Below are positions 51,196 through 59,465 of a stretch of 64,000 bases of DNA, in pieces. The translations under genes were made by a program, and so were the position numbers. Below the pieces are notes generated by a model. It did not search any database, had not been told where the DNA came from, and saw nothing but the letters and a program-made list of their open reading frames with translations. The stretch covers positions 1 to 64,000 of the forward strand of contig NZ_BMMS01000025.1 of the NCBI RefSeq assembly GCF_014646055.1, read 5' to 3'. The DNA is from Wenjunlia tyrosinilytica. GTDB lineage: Bacteria; Actinomycetota; Actinomycetes; Streptomycetales; Streptomycetaceae. How positions within the stretch are numbered: position 1 is the stretch's first letter; the number at the start of each line of letters is the position of its first letter.

Positions 51196-51498
51196 TCAGT
51201 CCCGGGGGAGCAGGGGGCCGAGCGGTCCCAGGTCGAGGTTGAGGTCCTCGGGCTCGAAACCGTAGCGCTCGCGCAGCTCCGTCATCCGCTCGTCCAGCAG
51301 CATCAGCGTGAGTCCGATCCGCTCCTCCTGGTCCTCGTTCAGATCCCCCTCGTCCACGCGGCGCAGCGCCTGGCGTTCCATCAGCTGCCGCAGCAGCTCC
51401 ACGACGGTCAGCACGAGCTTCATCAGATCCCGCTCGACGGTGTCGCGGTCGGTGTCCAGACGCCGGGGGAGGCGGTAGGTCTCGTTCATGGGTGTCAC
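51196..51498 (-). CDS. gvpK: Gas vesicle protein GvpK
   Basis: A 100-residue protein matching GvpK: TVERDLMKLVLTVVELLRQL, then MERQALRRVDEGDL and GLTLMLLDERMTELRERYGF. Last gene of the operon. The GTG start overlaps the gvpS stop; a later ATG (51489) is possible. GvpK is an accessory protein needed for vesicle formation in other bacteria. Confidence 0.94.
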   Translation of the reverse strand: MTPMNETYRLPRRLDTDRDTVERDLMKLVLTVVELLRQLMERQALRRVDEGDLNEDQEERIGLTLMLLDERMTELRERYGFEPEDLNLDLGPLGPLLPRD

Positions 51499-51683
51499 CG
51501 GTCCCAGGGCGTGGCCATGTCGGCCTTGACGGACGTGATCAGGGCATTGAGCGAGACACGGACCAGGTCCACGTCCGCGATGCTCAGGGTGAGATCGCCC
51601 GTGATGACCACGCCTCCGGCGAGGAGCCGGTCGAGGAGGTCGACCAGGGCGATCTCGCGGCTCGCGAGGGCGGGCTCGGTCAT
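51495..51683 (-). CDS. gvpS: Gas vesicle protein GvpS (GvpA/GvpJ family)
   Basis: A 62-residue protein of the GvpA fold: ALVDLLDRLLAGGVVITGDL then ADVDLVRVSLNALITSV. It is the shortest GvpA-type protein in the operon. Overlaps gvpL (ATGA) and gvpK. Confidence 0.92.
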   Translation of the reverse strand: MTEPALASREIALVDLLDRLLAGGVVITGDLTLSIADVDLVRVSLNALITSVKADMATPWDR

Positions 51684-52522
51684 CGGCTGGGCTCTCTCTC
51701 CTCGACGCTCTCGACGGCGGCGAACGAGTACGGCGCCCAGGGTCCCGTCAGCTCCACCCGCACGGCGCTCTCGCCCACGCCGAACTCCCGCACCCTGGCG
51801 GAGAACTCGTCACCACGGGAGCGAGGCACGAGGTAGGCGGCGTTGAGCACGTTCTCGCCCCGCGCACCGGACAGCCTCGGGTCCTGGGGGCGGTGGTGGC
51901 GCGCGTCCTCGGCGAGTCCGCGCAGCTCGGCGTCCACCCGGCGGCTCATCTCCTCCGCGCGTCGGCGGCCGCTGTCCCGTTCCCGCCGCAGGCGCAGGCG
52001 TTGTTCCAGATAGGCCCGGCCGCTGACGGGGCGGGAGGACGACGACTCACCGGCGGACGATGCGCAGGAGGTGGAGGCGGTGGAAGCCGAGGCCGGGGTG
52101 CTGGTGGCCGGGGTGCTCGTGGCCGGGGCGGACGGCACGGCGTAGACCTTGACCCCCCACTCCATGCGGCCGTCGACCGAAGCCAGAACCGCGGCGAACT
52201 CCTCCCGCCGCTCCCGCAGCACCTCCCGCACCCGCTGGTGGTCGCGGTAGACGGTGGCCAGGCGCAGCGGGAGCACGGTGGCGTGGTCGGCGAGCGTGTC
52301 CACGACCCCGTGGTGGGCCCTGGCCATCGCCTCGAGGCGGGTCAGGTCCTCCAACTGCGCACGCAGCGCCCGTTCGTCGAACTCGTGGTCGGGCACCTCG
52401 CTGACAACGCCCACCAGGTCGCCTTCGAGGACGGTGGACACGGTCGCACCCCCGACACCGCGCAGACCCTCCACCGAGGGCCTGCCCGGTCCGGGGACCA
52501 CGGCGTACAGGTAGCAGCTCAT
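51680..52522 (-). CDS. gvpL: Gas vesicle protein GvpL (GvpL/GvpF family)
   Basis: A 280-residue protein. MSCYLYAVVPGPGRPSVEGL, VLPLRLATVYRDHQRV and the end VRVELTGPWAPYSFAAVE are GvpL/F hallmarks. An insertion of Ala/Ser/Thr repeats (ATSTPATSTPASAS, residues about 135-165) interrupts the middle. ATG 52522 begins the conserved part and overlaps gvpJ. Confidence 0.94.
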   Translation of the reverse strand: MSCYLYAVVPGPGRPSVEGLRGVGGATVSTVLEGDLVGVVSEVPDHEFDERALRAQLEDLTRLEAMARAHHGVVDTLADHATVLPLRLATVYRDHQRVREVLRERREEFAAVLASVDGRMEWGVKVYAVPSAPATSTPATSTPASASTASTSCASSAGESSSSRPVSGRAYLEQRLRLRRERDSGRRRAEEMSRRVDAELRGLAEDARHHRPQDPRLSGARGENVLNAAYLVPRSRGDEFSARVREFGVGESAVRVELTGPWAPYSFAAVESVEEREPSR

Positions 52523-52920
52523 GTCTCCTCCCGCTGCACCGACTGCGTGTGTGCCGACTGGTCCGGTGCCTGCTGTCCCTGCGCCCGCTGTCCCGATTCG
52601 AGGGCGGCCAGACGGGCGCGCAGTTCCCGGTTCTCCTCGGCGAGGCCGTGCCGATCGGCTCCGGACGACAGGGCCGGGTCGTGCTCCCACCAGTCGATGC
52701 CCATCTCCCTGGCCTTGTCGACCGAGGCCACGAGCAGCCGCAGCTTGATGGTGAGCAGTTCGATGTCGAGAAGGTTGATCTTGATGTCGCCCGCGATGAC
52801 GATGCCCTTGTCGAGCACCCTCTCCAGGATGTCGGCGAGGTTCGCGCCACCGCCGCTGCCGTACGGGTCCGGCAGGCGCTCTGACACGGAGCCGAACGGC
52901 CTCGGCGTCGGATTCGTCAC
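52519..52920 (-). CDS. gvpJ: Gas vesicle protein GvpJ (GvpA family)
   Basis: A 133-residue protein. Residues about 27-80 are the GvpA-type core (LADILERVLDKGIVIAGDIK, LDIELLTIKLRLLVASVDKA). The C-terminal third is Gln/Ala/Arg-rich. GvpJ is a minor shell or nucleation component in other organisms. Confidence 0.93.
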   Translation of the reverse strand: MTNPTPRPFGSVSERLPDPYGSGGGANLADILERVLDKGIVIAGDIKINLLDIELLTIKLRLLVASVDKAREMGIDWWEHDPALSSGADRHGLAEENRELRARLAALESGQRAQGQQAPDQSAHTQSVQREET

Positions 52921-52935
52921 GGTCCTGCTTCCCTC

Positions 52936-54090
52936 CTACCGGGAGGCGTGCTCGCGTTCACGCTCGTGCTCCGGCTCTTCCTCGTACTCGTCGTACTCGT
53001 CCTCCACCTCGTCCTCGGGGATCTCCTCCTCGGCGGCCTCCGCCTCGTCCGCAGCGGCCTCGTCCTCGGGCGCCTCGTCGTACTCGGCCTCGTCGTCGTA
53101 CCCGTCGTCTTCGGCGTCCTCGGCGTCCTCGGGACCGTGCTCGTCCTCGACGTCGCCGTCGTCCGCCGCCTCGTCCTCCGCCGCCTCGTCGTCCGCGTAC
53201 GCGTCGTCCTCGCCGTAGTCCTCGGGCTCCTCGCCGCCGTACTCCTCGCGGTCCTCGTGCTCCTGCTCGCGGGCCTCCTCCTCGGCCACGACCTCGTCGT
53301 GGTCGCGCACGACCTCGCCGTCGCGGATCTCCCCGCGCCAGCCGCCGGTCGCCTCGCCGCGCATCATCACGAACCGCCGGAAGTGCTTCAGATCGAGCCG
53401 GGCGCGGCGGCCCTGGGCACGCCAGATGTTCCCGGTCTTCTCGAACAGGCCCTTCGGGTAGTACTGGATGACCAGCAGCACCTCGGTGAGGTTGTCGCCG
53501 AGCGGGTGGAAGGTGACAACGCCCTTCGACGTGCCCTTGGCGCCCTCCGACGTCCACGCGATGCGCTCGTCGGGTATCTGCTCGGTGGTGTTCGCCTTCC
53601 AGCTCCGGTTGGACCAGAAGATCTTCATCCGCCAGTTGGACGAGGTGTCGTCCGAGGTCTCCACGCCCTGCACGCCCTTGGCGAAGGTGCTGAACTCCTG
53701 GAACTGCGTCCACTGGTTGTACGCCTCGCGCACGGGAACGCCGACCCGGATGTCCTCGACGATGGTGACGAACTTGCTTCCTCCGCCACCGCCCTTGCGC
53801 TTGCCGCCGAGGCTCTTGAACGCCTGCGTGACCTTGTCCTTGAGGTTCCCGGCGCCCACCTCGACGGCGGAGCGGACCGGGCCCTTGCCGTCGGCGAGCT
53901 TGCGGCCGCCTTCGAGCGCCATCTTGGCCAGACCGGGGCTGTTGCCCTCGGCCACGTCGTTGAGCTTCGCCGTCGTCTCGCCGAGTTTGCGGCCGGTCGC
54001 CACCAGAAGCCGCTCGGCCTGCGCGGCGGCGAACGACGCCGCCTCCTGCTTCAGCCGGTCCACCGCGGGGTTCTTGGTGATGTCAGCCAC
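52936..54090 (-). CDS. gvpZ: GvpZ: SRPBCC-domain gas vesicle operon protein with acidic tail
   Basis: A 384-residue protein. Residues 1-100 are helical and basic. Residues about 105-250 are an SRPBCC/polyketide-cyclase-like fold (FVTIVEDIRVGVPVREAYNQ, VTFHPLGDNLTEVLLVIQYY). Residues about 268-384 are a strongly acidic Glu/Asp tail (EDDAYADDEAAEDEAADDGD). GTG 54090 overlaps the end of gvpY. The name follows the S. coelicolor gene order. Its role is not established. Confidence 0.88.
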   Translation of the reverse strand: MADITKNPAVDRLKQEAASFAAAQAERLLVATGRKLGETTAKLNDVAEGNSPGLAKMALEGGRKLADGKGPVRSAVEVGAGNLKDKVTQAFKSLGGKRKGGGGGSKFVTIVEDIRVGVPVREAYNQWTQFQEFSTFAKGVQGVETSDDTSSNWRMKIFWSNRSWKANTTEQIPDERIAWTSEGAKGTSKGVVTFHPLGDNLTEVLLVIQYYPKGLFEKTGNIWRAQGRRARLDLKHFRRFVMMRGEATGGWRGEIRDGEVVRDHDEVVAEEEAREQEHEDREEYGGEEPEDYGEDDAYADDEAAEDEAADDGDVEDEHGPEDAEDAEDDGYDDEAEYDEAPEDEAAADEAEAAEEEIPEDEVEDEYDEYEEEPEHEREREHASR

Positions 54091-54718
54091 GGCTGCCACC
54101 GCCCGAGTCGGAAGGACGGCGCCGGTTGGCGGCCTTGCTGGGCGCGGCCCTCTTCGCCGCTGTCTTCTTCGCCGCCGTCTTCTTGGCCACGGCCTTCTTG
54201 GCGGGAGCCTTCCGCGCCGGCTTGTCGGGCGTCTTCTTCTCGGCGCGTCTGCCGACCGGCCGCTTCGGCCGCTCCCGGGACGACCGGGCGCTGGACCCAC
54301 CGTCGTCCGGCTCCTCGTCGCCCCGTGCCTCGTAGGCGTCGTCGTGGGGCTTGCGGTCGTCCTCGCGTTCCTCGTCCGCGTTCCGCGACGTGCCGCGGCC
54401 CACGCCGAGGCGGTCACGCACGTCGAGCGTGCGCCCGTGCAGGGAGTCGGCGAGGTTGTTCATCTGCCGGGTCAACAGCGCACCCGTGGCAGCCTTGCCC
54501 ACACCCTTGAGGTCGGTGCGCAGTTGTTCGCCGATCTCAGCGAGTGCCGGATTGGACTTGAGCTGCTCGCTCAGTACGCCCGCGAGCTGTTGCGGGTTCA
54601 GCTTGAGCCGTTTGCCGAGGACCATGGTGCCCAGTCCGAAGGCCAGTTTGGCCTTCTTCGTGCGACCGAGTACGTAGCCTCCACCGACGGCCAGCGCCAG
54701 TGCCAGCCGGTTGTTCAT
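54083..54718 (-). CDS. gvpY: GvpY: gas vesicle operon protein with histone-like basic tail
   Basis: A 211-residue protein with a short hydrophobic N-terminus (NNRLALALAVGGGYVLGRTK) and helical residues to about 110. An acidic patch (DEEREDDRKPHDDAYEARGD) precedes a Lys/Ala/Pro tail (about 155-200, PAKKAVAKKTAAKKTAAKRA), like histone H1. It is translated just before GvpZ, whose tail has the opposite charge. The function in vesicles is unknown. Confidence 0.87.
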   Translation of the reverse strand: MNNRLALALAVGGGYVLGRTKKAKLAFGLGTMVLGKRLKLNPQQLAGVLSEQLKSNPALAEIGEQLRTDLKGVGKAATGALLTRQMNNLADSLHGRTLDVRDRLGVGRGTSRNADEEREDDRKPHDDAYEARGDEEPDDGGSSARSSRERPKRPVGRRAEKKTPDKPARKAPAKKAVAKKTAAKKTAAKRAAPSKAANRRRPSDSGGGSRG

Positions 54719-54739
54719 CGTTTCTCTCCTTGATCGATG

Positions 54740-54997
54740 TCATTGGGGGCGGTGGTGCCGCGCCTGCCACCGCCCTGCGGCCTCGAGCCGGTCCAGAAGC
54801 TCGTCCTCGCGCCGGTCGAACTCGGCCTCGTCGATGAGGCCGCTGGTCAGTTCCCGCTCCAGCCGCTTGAGCTCGCGATGGATCACCGCCGGGTCGTAGT
54901 ACTCCTGCTCCGCGGCGTCGGCGACCTGCCGCAGCACCCAGCCGATCCCCCGGAAGGGGGCGGCGGGAAGCATGAGCACCTCTCCGATCAGGCCCAT
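54740..54997 (-). CDS. gvpG: Gas vesicle protein GvpG
   Basis: An 85-residue protein matching GvpG: MGLIGEVLMLPAAPFRGIGW, then AAEQEYYDPAVIHRELKRLE and LIDEAEFDRREDELLDRLEA. ATG 54997 lies 5 bp after the gvpF stop. Confidence 0.94.
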   Translation of the reverse strand: MGLIGEVLMLPAAPFRGIGWVLRQVADAAEQEYYDPAVIHRELKRLERELTSGLIDEAEFDRREDELLDRLEAAGRWQARHHRPQ

Positions 54998-55002
54998 GGC
55001 GG

Positions 55003-55740
55003 CTAAGCGCTCCGCTGCTGTGCCGACTCGACGAAGCTGTAGGGCGGCAGCGGCCCGTGCAGGCTGAGCTCGAGGTGCTCGTGCTCCTTCTCCAGCCGTG
55101 ACACGGCCGCCCGGAAGTCCTCGGCGGCCGAGGAGTCCACGAGGAACGAGAAGTTGCACAGGCAGTCGCCCATCTCGGGGCCCGGGCTGTCCGCCTCCGC
55201 GAGCGGCCGCAGGCTCTCCCGGATCAGCGCGCTGTCCCTGGTCTCCTGCTCCCGGACGCCGGCCGCGACGAGCTCGCCGAGGCGCAGCCGCTCCTGCTGG
55301 GCGTTTGCCCCTCCCGCGCGGGTACGGGCGTTGAGCTCACGGATGCGCTGGTCGCCGGAGACGATCCGACGCAGGACGATGTCCTCGCGGTGGGTGGCCT
55401 TGACGTTGAACTCCACCCGGCCCTCGAGCTCGCGCAGCCGCTCCGCGTACTGCCCGCCGCGCTCGGCGAGCACCATGCGCACCGCGTCGTCGTGCGGGGA
55501 GAGGCTGCCGAACCGCATCGGCAGGACGGGACCGCAATCGCTCAGCGTGCCAATGACCTTCTGGTGGGCCAGCAGGTCCCGCCGCTTGGCGCGCAGTCCT
55601 TCCGGCGCGTCGCTCACGGCCGCGGCCAGCGCTCCCTTCGTCAGCAGCCGGACGGGGGCGCCGGGTTCGCCGACGCCGAGCAGCTCCTCACTCCCGAAGG
55701 GGTGATCGGCCCGCACGATGGCGTAGACGTACGTGCTCAC
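55003..55740 (-). CDS. gvpF: Gas vesicle protein GvpF (GvpL/GvpF family)
   Basis: A 245-residue GvpL/F protein: [40 protein letters not shown] and the closing [17 protein letters not shown]. The start codon overlaps the gvpA stop. GvpF lies on the inner shell surface in cyanobacteria. Confidence 0.94.
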   Translation of the reverse strand: MSTYVYAIVRADHPFGSEELLGVGEPGAPVRLLTKGALAAAVSDAPEGLRAKRRDLLAHQKVIGTLSDCGPVLPMRFGSLSPHDDAVRMVLAERGGQYAERLRELEGRVEFNVKATHREDIVLRRIVSGDQRIRELNARTRAGGANAQQERLRLGELVAAGVREQETRDSALIRESLRPLAEADSPGPEMGDCLCNFSFLVDSSAAEDFRAAVSRLEKEHEHLELSLHGPLPPYSFVESAQQRSA

Positions 55741-56189
55741 TCGCTCTCCTCCTTGCGGCGCGTGCTGGTGCGACGGGCCCGCGGCCTGGACGTCTCCTTG
55801 TCCTTGTCGTCCGACGACCCCTCACGTGCCTCGCGGAAGGAGTCCGCGACGGTCTGCGCGGCGCCGCTGAGCGCGCCCTTGGTCTTGCCCCGGGCGCCGC
55901 TCTCGGTCATGTCGCCGACGAGCTCGGGCAGGCCGGTGCTCTTGTTGGGGCCGCTCTCCAGGTCGAGGCGGTTGCACGCCTCGGCGAAGCGCAGATAGGT
56001 GTCCACGCTGGCCACCACGATCCGGGCGTCGATCTTGAGGATCTCGATACCGACGAGCGAGACCCGGACGAACACGTCGATCACCAGCCCTCGGTCGAGG
56101 ACGAGTTCCAGCACGTCGTACAGGGAGCTGCTGCCACCCCCGCCACTGCGTGTGTCCGCCGCGTAGCTCTGCTCGGGGACTATGGACAT
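55737..56189 (-). CDS. gvpA: Gas vesicle structural protein GvpA, with extended C-terminus
   Basis: A 150-residue protein. Residues about 20-85 are the GvpA shell core: [20 protein letters not shown], then [20 protein letters not shown] and [14 protein letters not shown]. The 60-residue tail (Ser/Asp/Lys/Arg-rich, ending [12 protein letters not shown]) is much longer than in cyanobacterial GvpA, as is usual in Streptomyces. ATG 56189 begins [13 protein letters not shown]. Confidence 0.94.
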   Translation of the reverse strand: MSIVPEQSYAADTRSGGGGSSSLYDVLELVLDRGLVIDVFVRVSLVGIEILKIDARIVVASVDTYLRFAEACNRLDLESGPNKSTGLPELVGDMTESGARGKTKGALSGAAQTVADSFREAREGSSDDKDKETSRPRARRTSTRRKEESE

Positions 56190-56223
56190 GACTTCGATCA
56201 CCTTCTCCGGTGGTAAGTGCGGT

Positions 56224-56541
56224 TCAGCGCCGGTCGGCCCGGCCGCGTTCGTAACGCCCCACGCGCTCCCAGCCCGTGAGCCCGCCATCGCTGTCGACCC
56301 TGACCTCGTAGGTGGCCAGGAGGCTCATCGAGTCCGGTATGCGGCGAAGTTCCATCACCTCGACCCGGAACAACCACCCGTCCTCTTCCTTCCGCATCGC
56401 AGAAACGGCTTCGGGGCGATGTCCCGTCAACTCTTCGAACTGGCCGAGCGCCTCGCGCATCACGCCGTTTGCATCCGCCATGGGCTTGTCTCCCGCGATC
56501 ACCCGCGAGCCTGTGTCGGCATCGTCCCTCGGGGCTGCCAT
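56224..56541 (-). CDS. gvpO: Gas vesicle protein GvpO
   Basis: A 105-residue protein from ATG 56541. It matches GvpO in [39 protein letters not shown] and [20 protein letters not shown]. It is the first gene of the leftward gvp operon. A TTG at 56568 could add nine residues. No SigB-type site with full match was found just upstream; CCGGTATG at about 56616-56623 (- strand) resembles a -10 only. Confidence 0.9.
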   Translation of the reverse strand: MAAPRDDADTGSRVIAGDKPMADANGVMREALGQFEELTGHRPEAVSAMRKEEDGWLFRVEVMELRRIPDSMSLLATYEVRVDSDGGLTGWERVGRYERGRADRR

Positions 56542-56678
56542 GCGGCTGCCCTGTTCGATTTGTGCCAAACACAGGCGCCATGGCCGAACCGCTCCACTCG
56601 CAGTAGCGTGCGCCGCATACCGGACGTCCCCGCGCGGACCTGGGGGGTGCCGATGACCACACCAACGAGGAGTTGCTC

Positions 56679-57068
56679 ATGACTCAGGCGCGTCGAGCCA
56701 CCCGAGTGGGTCTGACCGATCAGGCGGCCGAACTGCTGCTGCGGCTGCGGGCCGACCACGGGCCGCTGATGTTCCATCAGTCCGGAGGATGCTGCGACGG
56801 CAGCTCGCCCATGTGCTACCCGGCCGGGGAGTTCCTCACCGGCGACGCCGATGTGCACCTGGGGGACCTGGATGTGCCCGGCATGGAGCCGGTGCCGGTG
56901 TGGATGGCCAAGGATCAGTTCGCGTACTGGAGCCATACGCATCTGACCATCGACACGGTTCCCGGCCGTGGGAGCGGCTTCTCCCTGGAAGCGCCGACCG
57001 GCAGCCGCTTCCTCATCCGCTCCCGCCTGCTCACCGACGAGGAGCTGGCCACCCTCGGCGAGGAGTAG
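56679..57068 (+). CDS. DUF779 family protein
   Basis: A 129-residue protein matching DUF779: AAELLLRLRADHGPLMFHQS, then GGCCDGSSPMCYPAGEF with its conserved Cys residues, and THLTIDTVPGRGSGFSLEAP. DUF779 genes normally sit next to an aldehyde dehydrogenase gene; none is present here. ATG 56679 has GAGGAG 6 bases upstream. It is divergent from the gvp operon. Confidence 0.92.
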   Translation: MTQARRATRVGLTDQAAELLLRLRADHGPLMFHQSGGCCDGSSPMCYPAGEFLTGDADVHLGDLDVPGMEPVPVWMAKDQFAYWSHTHLTIDTVPGRGSGFSLEAPTGSRFLIRSRLLTDEELATLGEE

Positions 57069-57584
57069 AGCCGCAGGCCACCGGATGGGGGCGGAGACCG
57101 GCCGACTGGCGTCCACAGGTGAGACGGCCCACCGGGGGAGAGGGCAGCGGAGGGGAGAGCAGCGGAGGGGAGAGCAGCGGAGGGGAGAGCAGCGGAGGGG
57201 AGAGCAGCGGAGGGGAGAGCAGCGGAGGGGAGAAGGTGTGGAGGAATCGTGGATTCCGGGTGGAATTACGGCGCTATCGCCAGGGTCCCGCGACCCCGGC
57301 CGATGAGTGCCGGAACCATCCCATTGGTCACTCTTTCCAAAGGTGAAGAGAAATGCAGCGGCGGTCGATCGAGGGGACTTCGTTATATACGTCCAGGGGT
57401 AAAGCCTGGCTTATTCACGCCGTCTTCACGTCGTCCCGGGGGCGTCAAGAATTGCCCGTTCGAGTGACGGGGTGACGATGAACACACCTTCGCAGGCTGT
57501 GACAGAAACGTGACGATCTTCGGACGGCCCCGCCGTGGACAGCCGGCCTTCCGATCCGGGTGCCGTGGATCTACGGTGGCTTCC
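57069..57584. other. 516-bp intergenic region with tandem repeat and AT-rich segment
   Basis: No gene is supported. It holds a 15-bp repeat (listed separately). Around 57235-57420 it is less GC-rich (CGTTATATACG, TTATTCACGCC), which may be a promoter region for the I78-type gene, and a GGGTAA lies at 57396-57401 without a matching -35. Confidence 0.5.
57144..57233. repeat. 15-bp tandem repeat, six perfect units
   Basis: GCAGCGGAGGGGAGA is repeated six times with no mismatch (57144-57158 through 57219-57233). It lies 75 bases after the DUF779 gene. Perfect identity means recent expansion and likely length variation between strains. Confidence 0.92.
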
Positions 57585-57800
57585 ATGGCGCACATACCAC
57601 CACCCACGGACCTTCCCGAGGACCCGCTCGACGCCTACGTCGGCATGGCGGAGGACGCGGCGCAGCGCAGGGCGTCGGCCAAGGGGTGGGCGCATGTGCG
57701 CACGCTGCCGCCGGACGCGATCATCACCATGGAGTACCTGGTGGGACGCATCAACTTCCTGGTCCAGGACGGCCGGGTGACCCGGGCCTGGGCAGGCTGA
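57585..57800 (+). CDS. I78-type peptidase-inhibitor-like protein
   Basis: A 71-residue cytoplasmic protein: DPLDAYVGMAEDAAQRRASA, then VRTLPPDAIITMEYLVGRIN and FLVQDGRVTRAWAG. The layout (a helix with AQRRA, then two strands with the RINF-x3-DGRV motif) resembles the I78/potato-inhibitor-I-like family common in actinobacteria. Inhibition of a serine protease is inferred from the family only. It lacks a signal peptide. Confidence 0.8.
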   Translation: MAHIPPPTDLPEDPLDAYVGMAEDAAQRRASAKGWAHVRTLPPDAIITMEYLVGRINFLVQDGRVTRAWAG

Positions 57801-57820
57801 TCAGCCCTGATGGGCGCTTG

Positions 57821-58831
57821 TCAGCGCGGGCCCAGGGGGGCCGTGCGCGAGTTCCGCTGGTCGGGGCGGGGGCGGCGAGTCCCGGGAGGCGGTGTCGCCG
57901 GTGAGCGGTCGTGGCGCGGAGCGTGGGCGCGGGCCGGGTGGTGCAACCGGGTGTCGACGACGGCCGTGGCGCCGCTCGCGCTCGGACGGACCGCGGTGAC
58001 CGCGCCGACGGTGGGCCGGGCGTAGTCGGAGTCGTCGTCCGGAGCGCCTCGCTGGGCCACCAGGCCGGGGCCGCGGGCAGCGATCGGCGAGGGCAGCGGT
58101 GCGGTGCCGCGCAGGCTGCGCATACGGGCCCAGAGCAGTCGCAGGCGCAGGTCCGCCCAGGCGACACAGGGCTCGAGCAGCGGCAGGATGAGCATGATCA
58201 GGATCCCTGCCGTCCACCCGGCGATCACATCGGTCACCCAGTGCGTGCCGAGGTAGATGGTCGTCATACCCACGGTGAAGGCGAAGACGGCCGTGATGAC
58301 GGCGCCGGTACGGCGGTGCTTGGTCGCCAGATACGCGAGAACCCCCCAGGTCACCACCGCGTTGGCGGTATGGCCCGAGGGGAATATGTCACCGCCCGCG
58401 AACAGCTCCGCGGAGCCGCTGGTGGTGGCGTAGTGCGGACCGAGCCGCCCCAGGCCGTACTTCACCGCGCCGACCGTGATGTTGAGCAGGAGCAGGGCGA
58501 GTCCCAGCACCAGCAGCGGCCGCAGATCGCGGTGCTTCCAGCTGCGCCAGCTCAGCCAGGCGAGGACGATCACCGCCGTGGGGCCGCGCTGGCCGAGCAC
58601 GACCACGACGTCGAGCAGTGCGTGGAACTGGGGCCACTGCTTGTAGGGCCGGAACAGCATGACCTGCCAGTCCAGCTTCACGAGCCATGAGGTCGTGAGC
58701 ACGCCGACCACTACGGCCGCATAGACCGCCGCGGTGGAGCCGATGAGCAACTTGCGCGTTCGGCTCAGCGGCGGGTGGCCGCGCTTGGTCGATCGCTCCT
58801 CCAGGAGGGCGACCCTCGGTTCGGTACGCAC
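57821..58831 (-). CDS. PAP2 family membrane phosphatase
   Basis: A 336-residue protein with six membrane segments in residues about 25-235 and a disordered basic tail of 100 residues. PAP2 motifs: KYGLGRLGP (motif 1), PSGHTAN (motif 2, with the acid/base His) and YLGTHWVTD (motif 3, with the nucleophile His and Asp). The Ser-Arg that starts motif 3 in most members is Thr-Thr here. Likely dephosphorylates a lipid phosphate such as a polyprenyl or phosphatidic acid species. GTG start at 58831. Confidence 0.9.
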   Translation of the reverse strand: MRTEPRVALLEERSTKRGHPPLSRTRKLLIGSTAAVYAAVVVGVLTTSWLVKLDWQVMLFRPYKQWPQFHALLDVVVVLGQRGPTAVIVLAWLSWRSWKHRDLRPLLVLGLALLLLNITVGAVKYGLGRLGPHYATTSGSAELFAGGDIFPSGHTANAVVTWGVLAYLATKHRRTGAVITAVFAFTVGMTTIYLGTHWVTDVIAGWTAGILIMLILPLLEPCVAWADLRLRLLWARMRSLRGTAPLPSPIAARGPGLVAQRGAPDDDSDYARPTVGAVTAVRPSASGATAVVDTRLHHPARAHAPRHDRSPATPPPGTRRPRPDQRNSRTAPLGPR

Positions 58832-59465
58832 TGAATCGACGTTACAGCGTGTGATGGGTCGGTTCGGCCGAACGGGGCGCTTTGTAATCCTGATGTGATG
58901 TGGAGGGAGTCATTCCAGGTCTTTCCGTGGGTGCCGAAGTGAATGAACCACGGGTGGCCCGGGCAATGCGCGACGAGCCGGTTCCGAAGTCGCCGAAATT
59001 TATCCGATCGGCGTTTTCCGTGGTGTTTCCATTCCCGACTCCTCCCGTCAATCCCGTGTTTTTCGTCCACCCGCCGGGTGCGGGACGCACGGTCCGGTGA
59101 TCAAGAGGCTCCGGGTCCGAACGCCACTCGGGTACCCAGCGCCCGGGAGCGCACACACCGGTGCACCACGAGCACACCGGCGGTACGCCACGGGTTGCAC
59201 CCCGCGGTGCACGACGAGAGACCCGGCCGTTGCAGGGCTGTCACCGTCGTATGGAAGGCTGCCCCCCGCAGTGCCCCGCCCGGACCCGAAGCCCAAGACG
59301 CAAGCCCGGACCCGCCACGGACTCCACCCCGGAGCCGGAGTCGGATCCGCACGTGGACCCAGACCCAGAGTCAGACCCACGCCCAGACGCAGACCCAGAC
59401 GCAGACGCAGACCCAGCCCCAGACGCAGACCCACACGCAGCCCAGGACCAAGGAGAACGCCCGCA
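58832..59465. other. 634-bp divergent intergenic region
   Basis: Between the PAP2 gene and the DUF2637 gene. No gene is supported. It has a less GC-rich part at about 58880-59060 (for example AAATTTATCCG), a GGTTCGGCCGAAC hairpin at 58860-58872, and hexamer repeats (GACGCA/GACCCA) at 59356-59444 just before the next gene. Confidence 0.5.
59356..59444. repeat. Hexamer repeat upstream of the DUF2637 gene
   Basis: About fourteen 6-bp units of the GACGCA, GACCCA and GCCCCA type run up to the ribosome binding site (AAGGAG at 59450-59455) of the next gene. It would be part of the leader or promoter region. Confidence 0.75.

Noticed and set aside
57376-57401. GGGTAA in the gap before the I78-type gene as a SigB-type -10 box
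   Set aside because: The final base is wrong and no GNNT lies 14-16 bases upstream.
59127-59156. GTGT-N15-GGGTAC on the - strand upstream of the PAP2 gene
   Set aside because: It lies about 300 bases from the gene, and GGGTACCC is self-complementary, so a match on one strand comes free. I did not count it with the other SigB-type sites.
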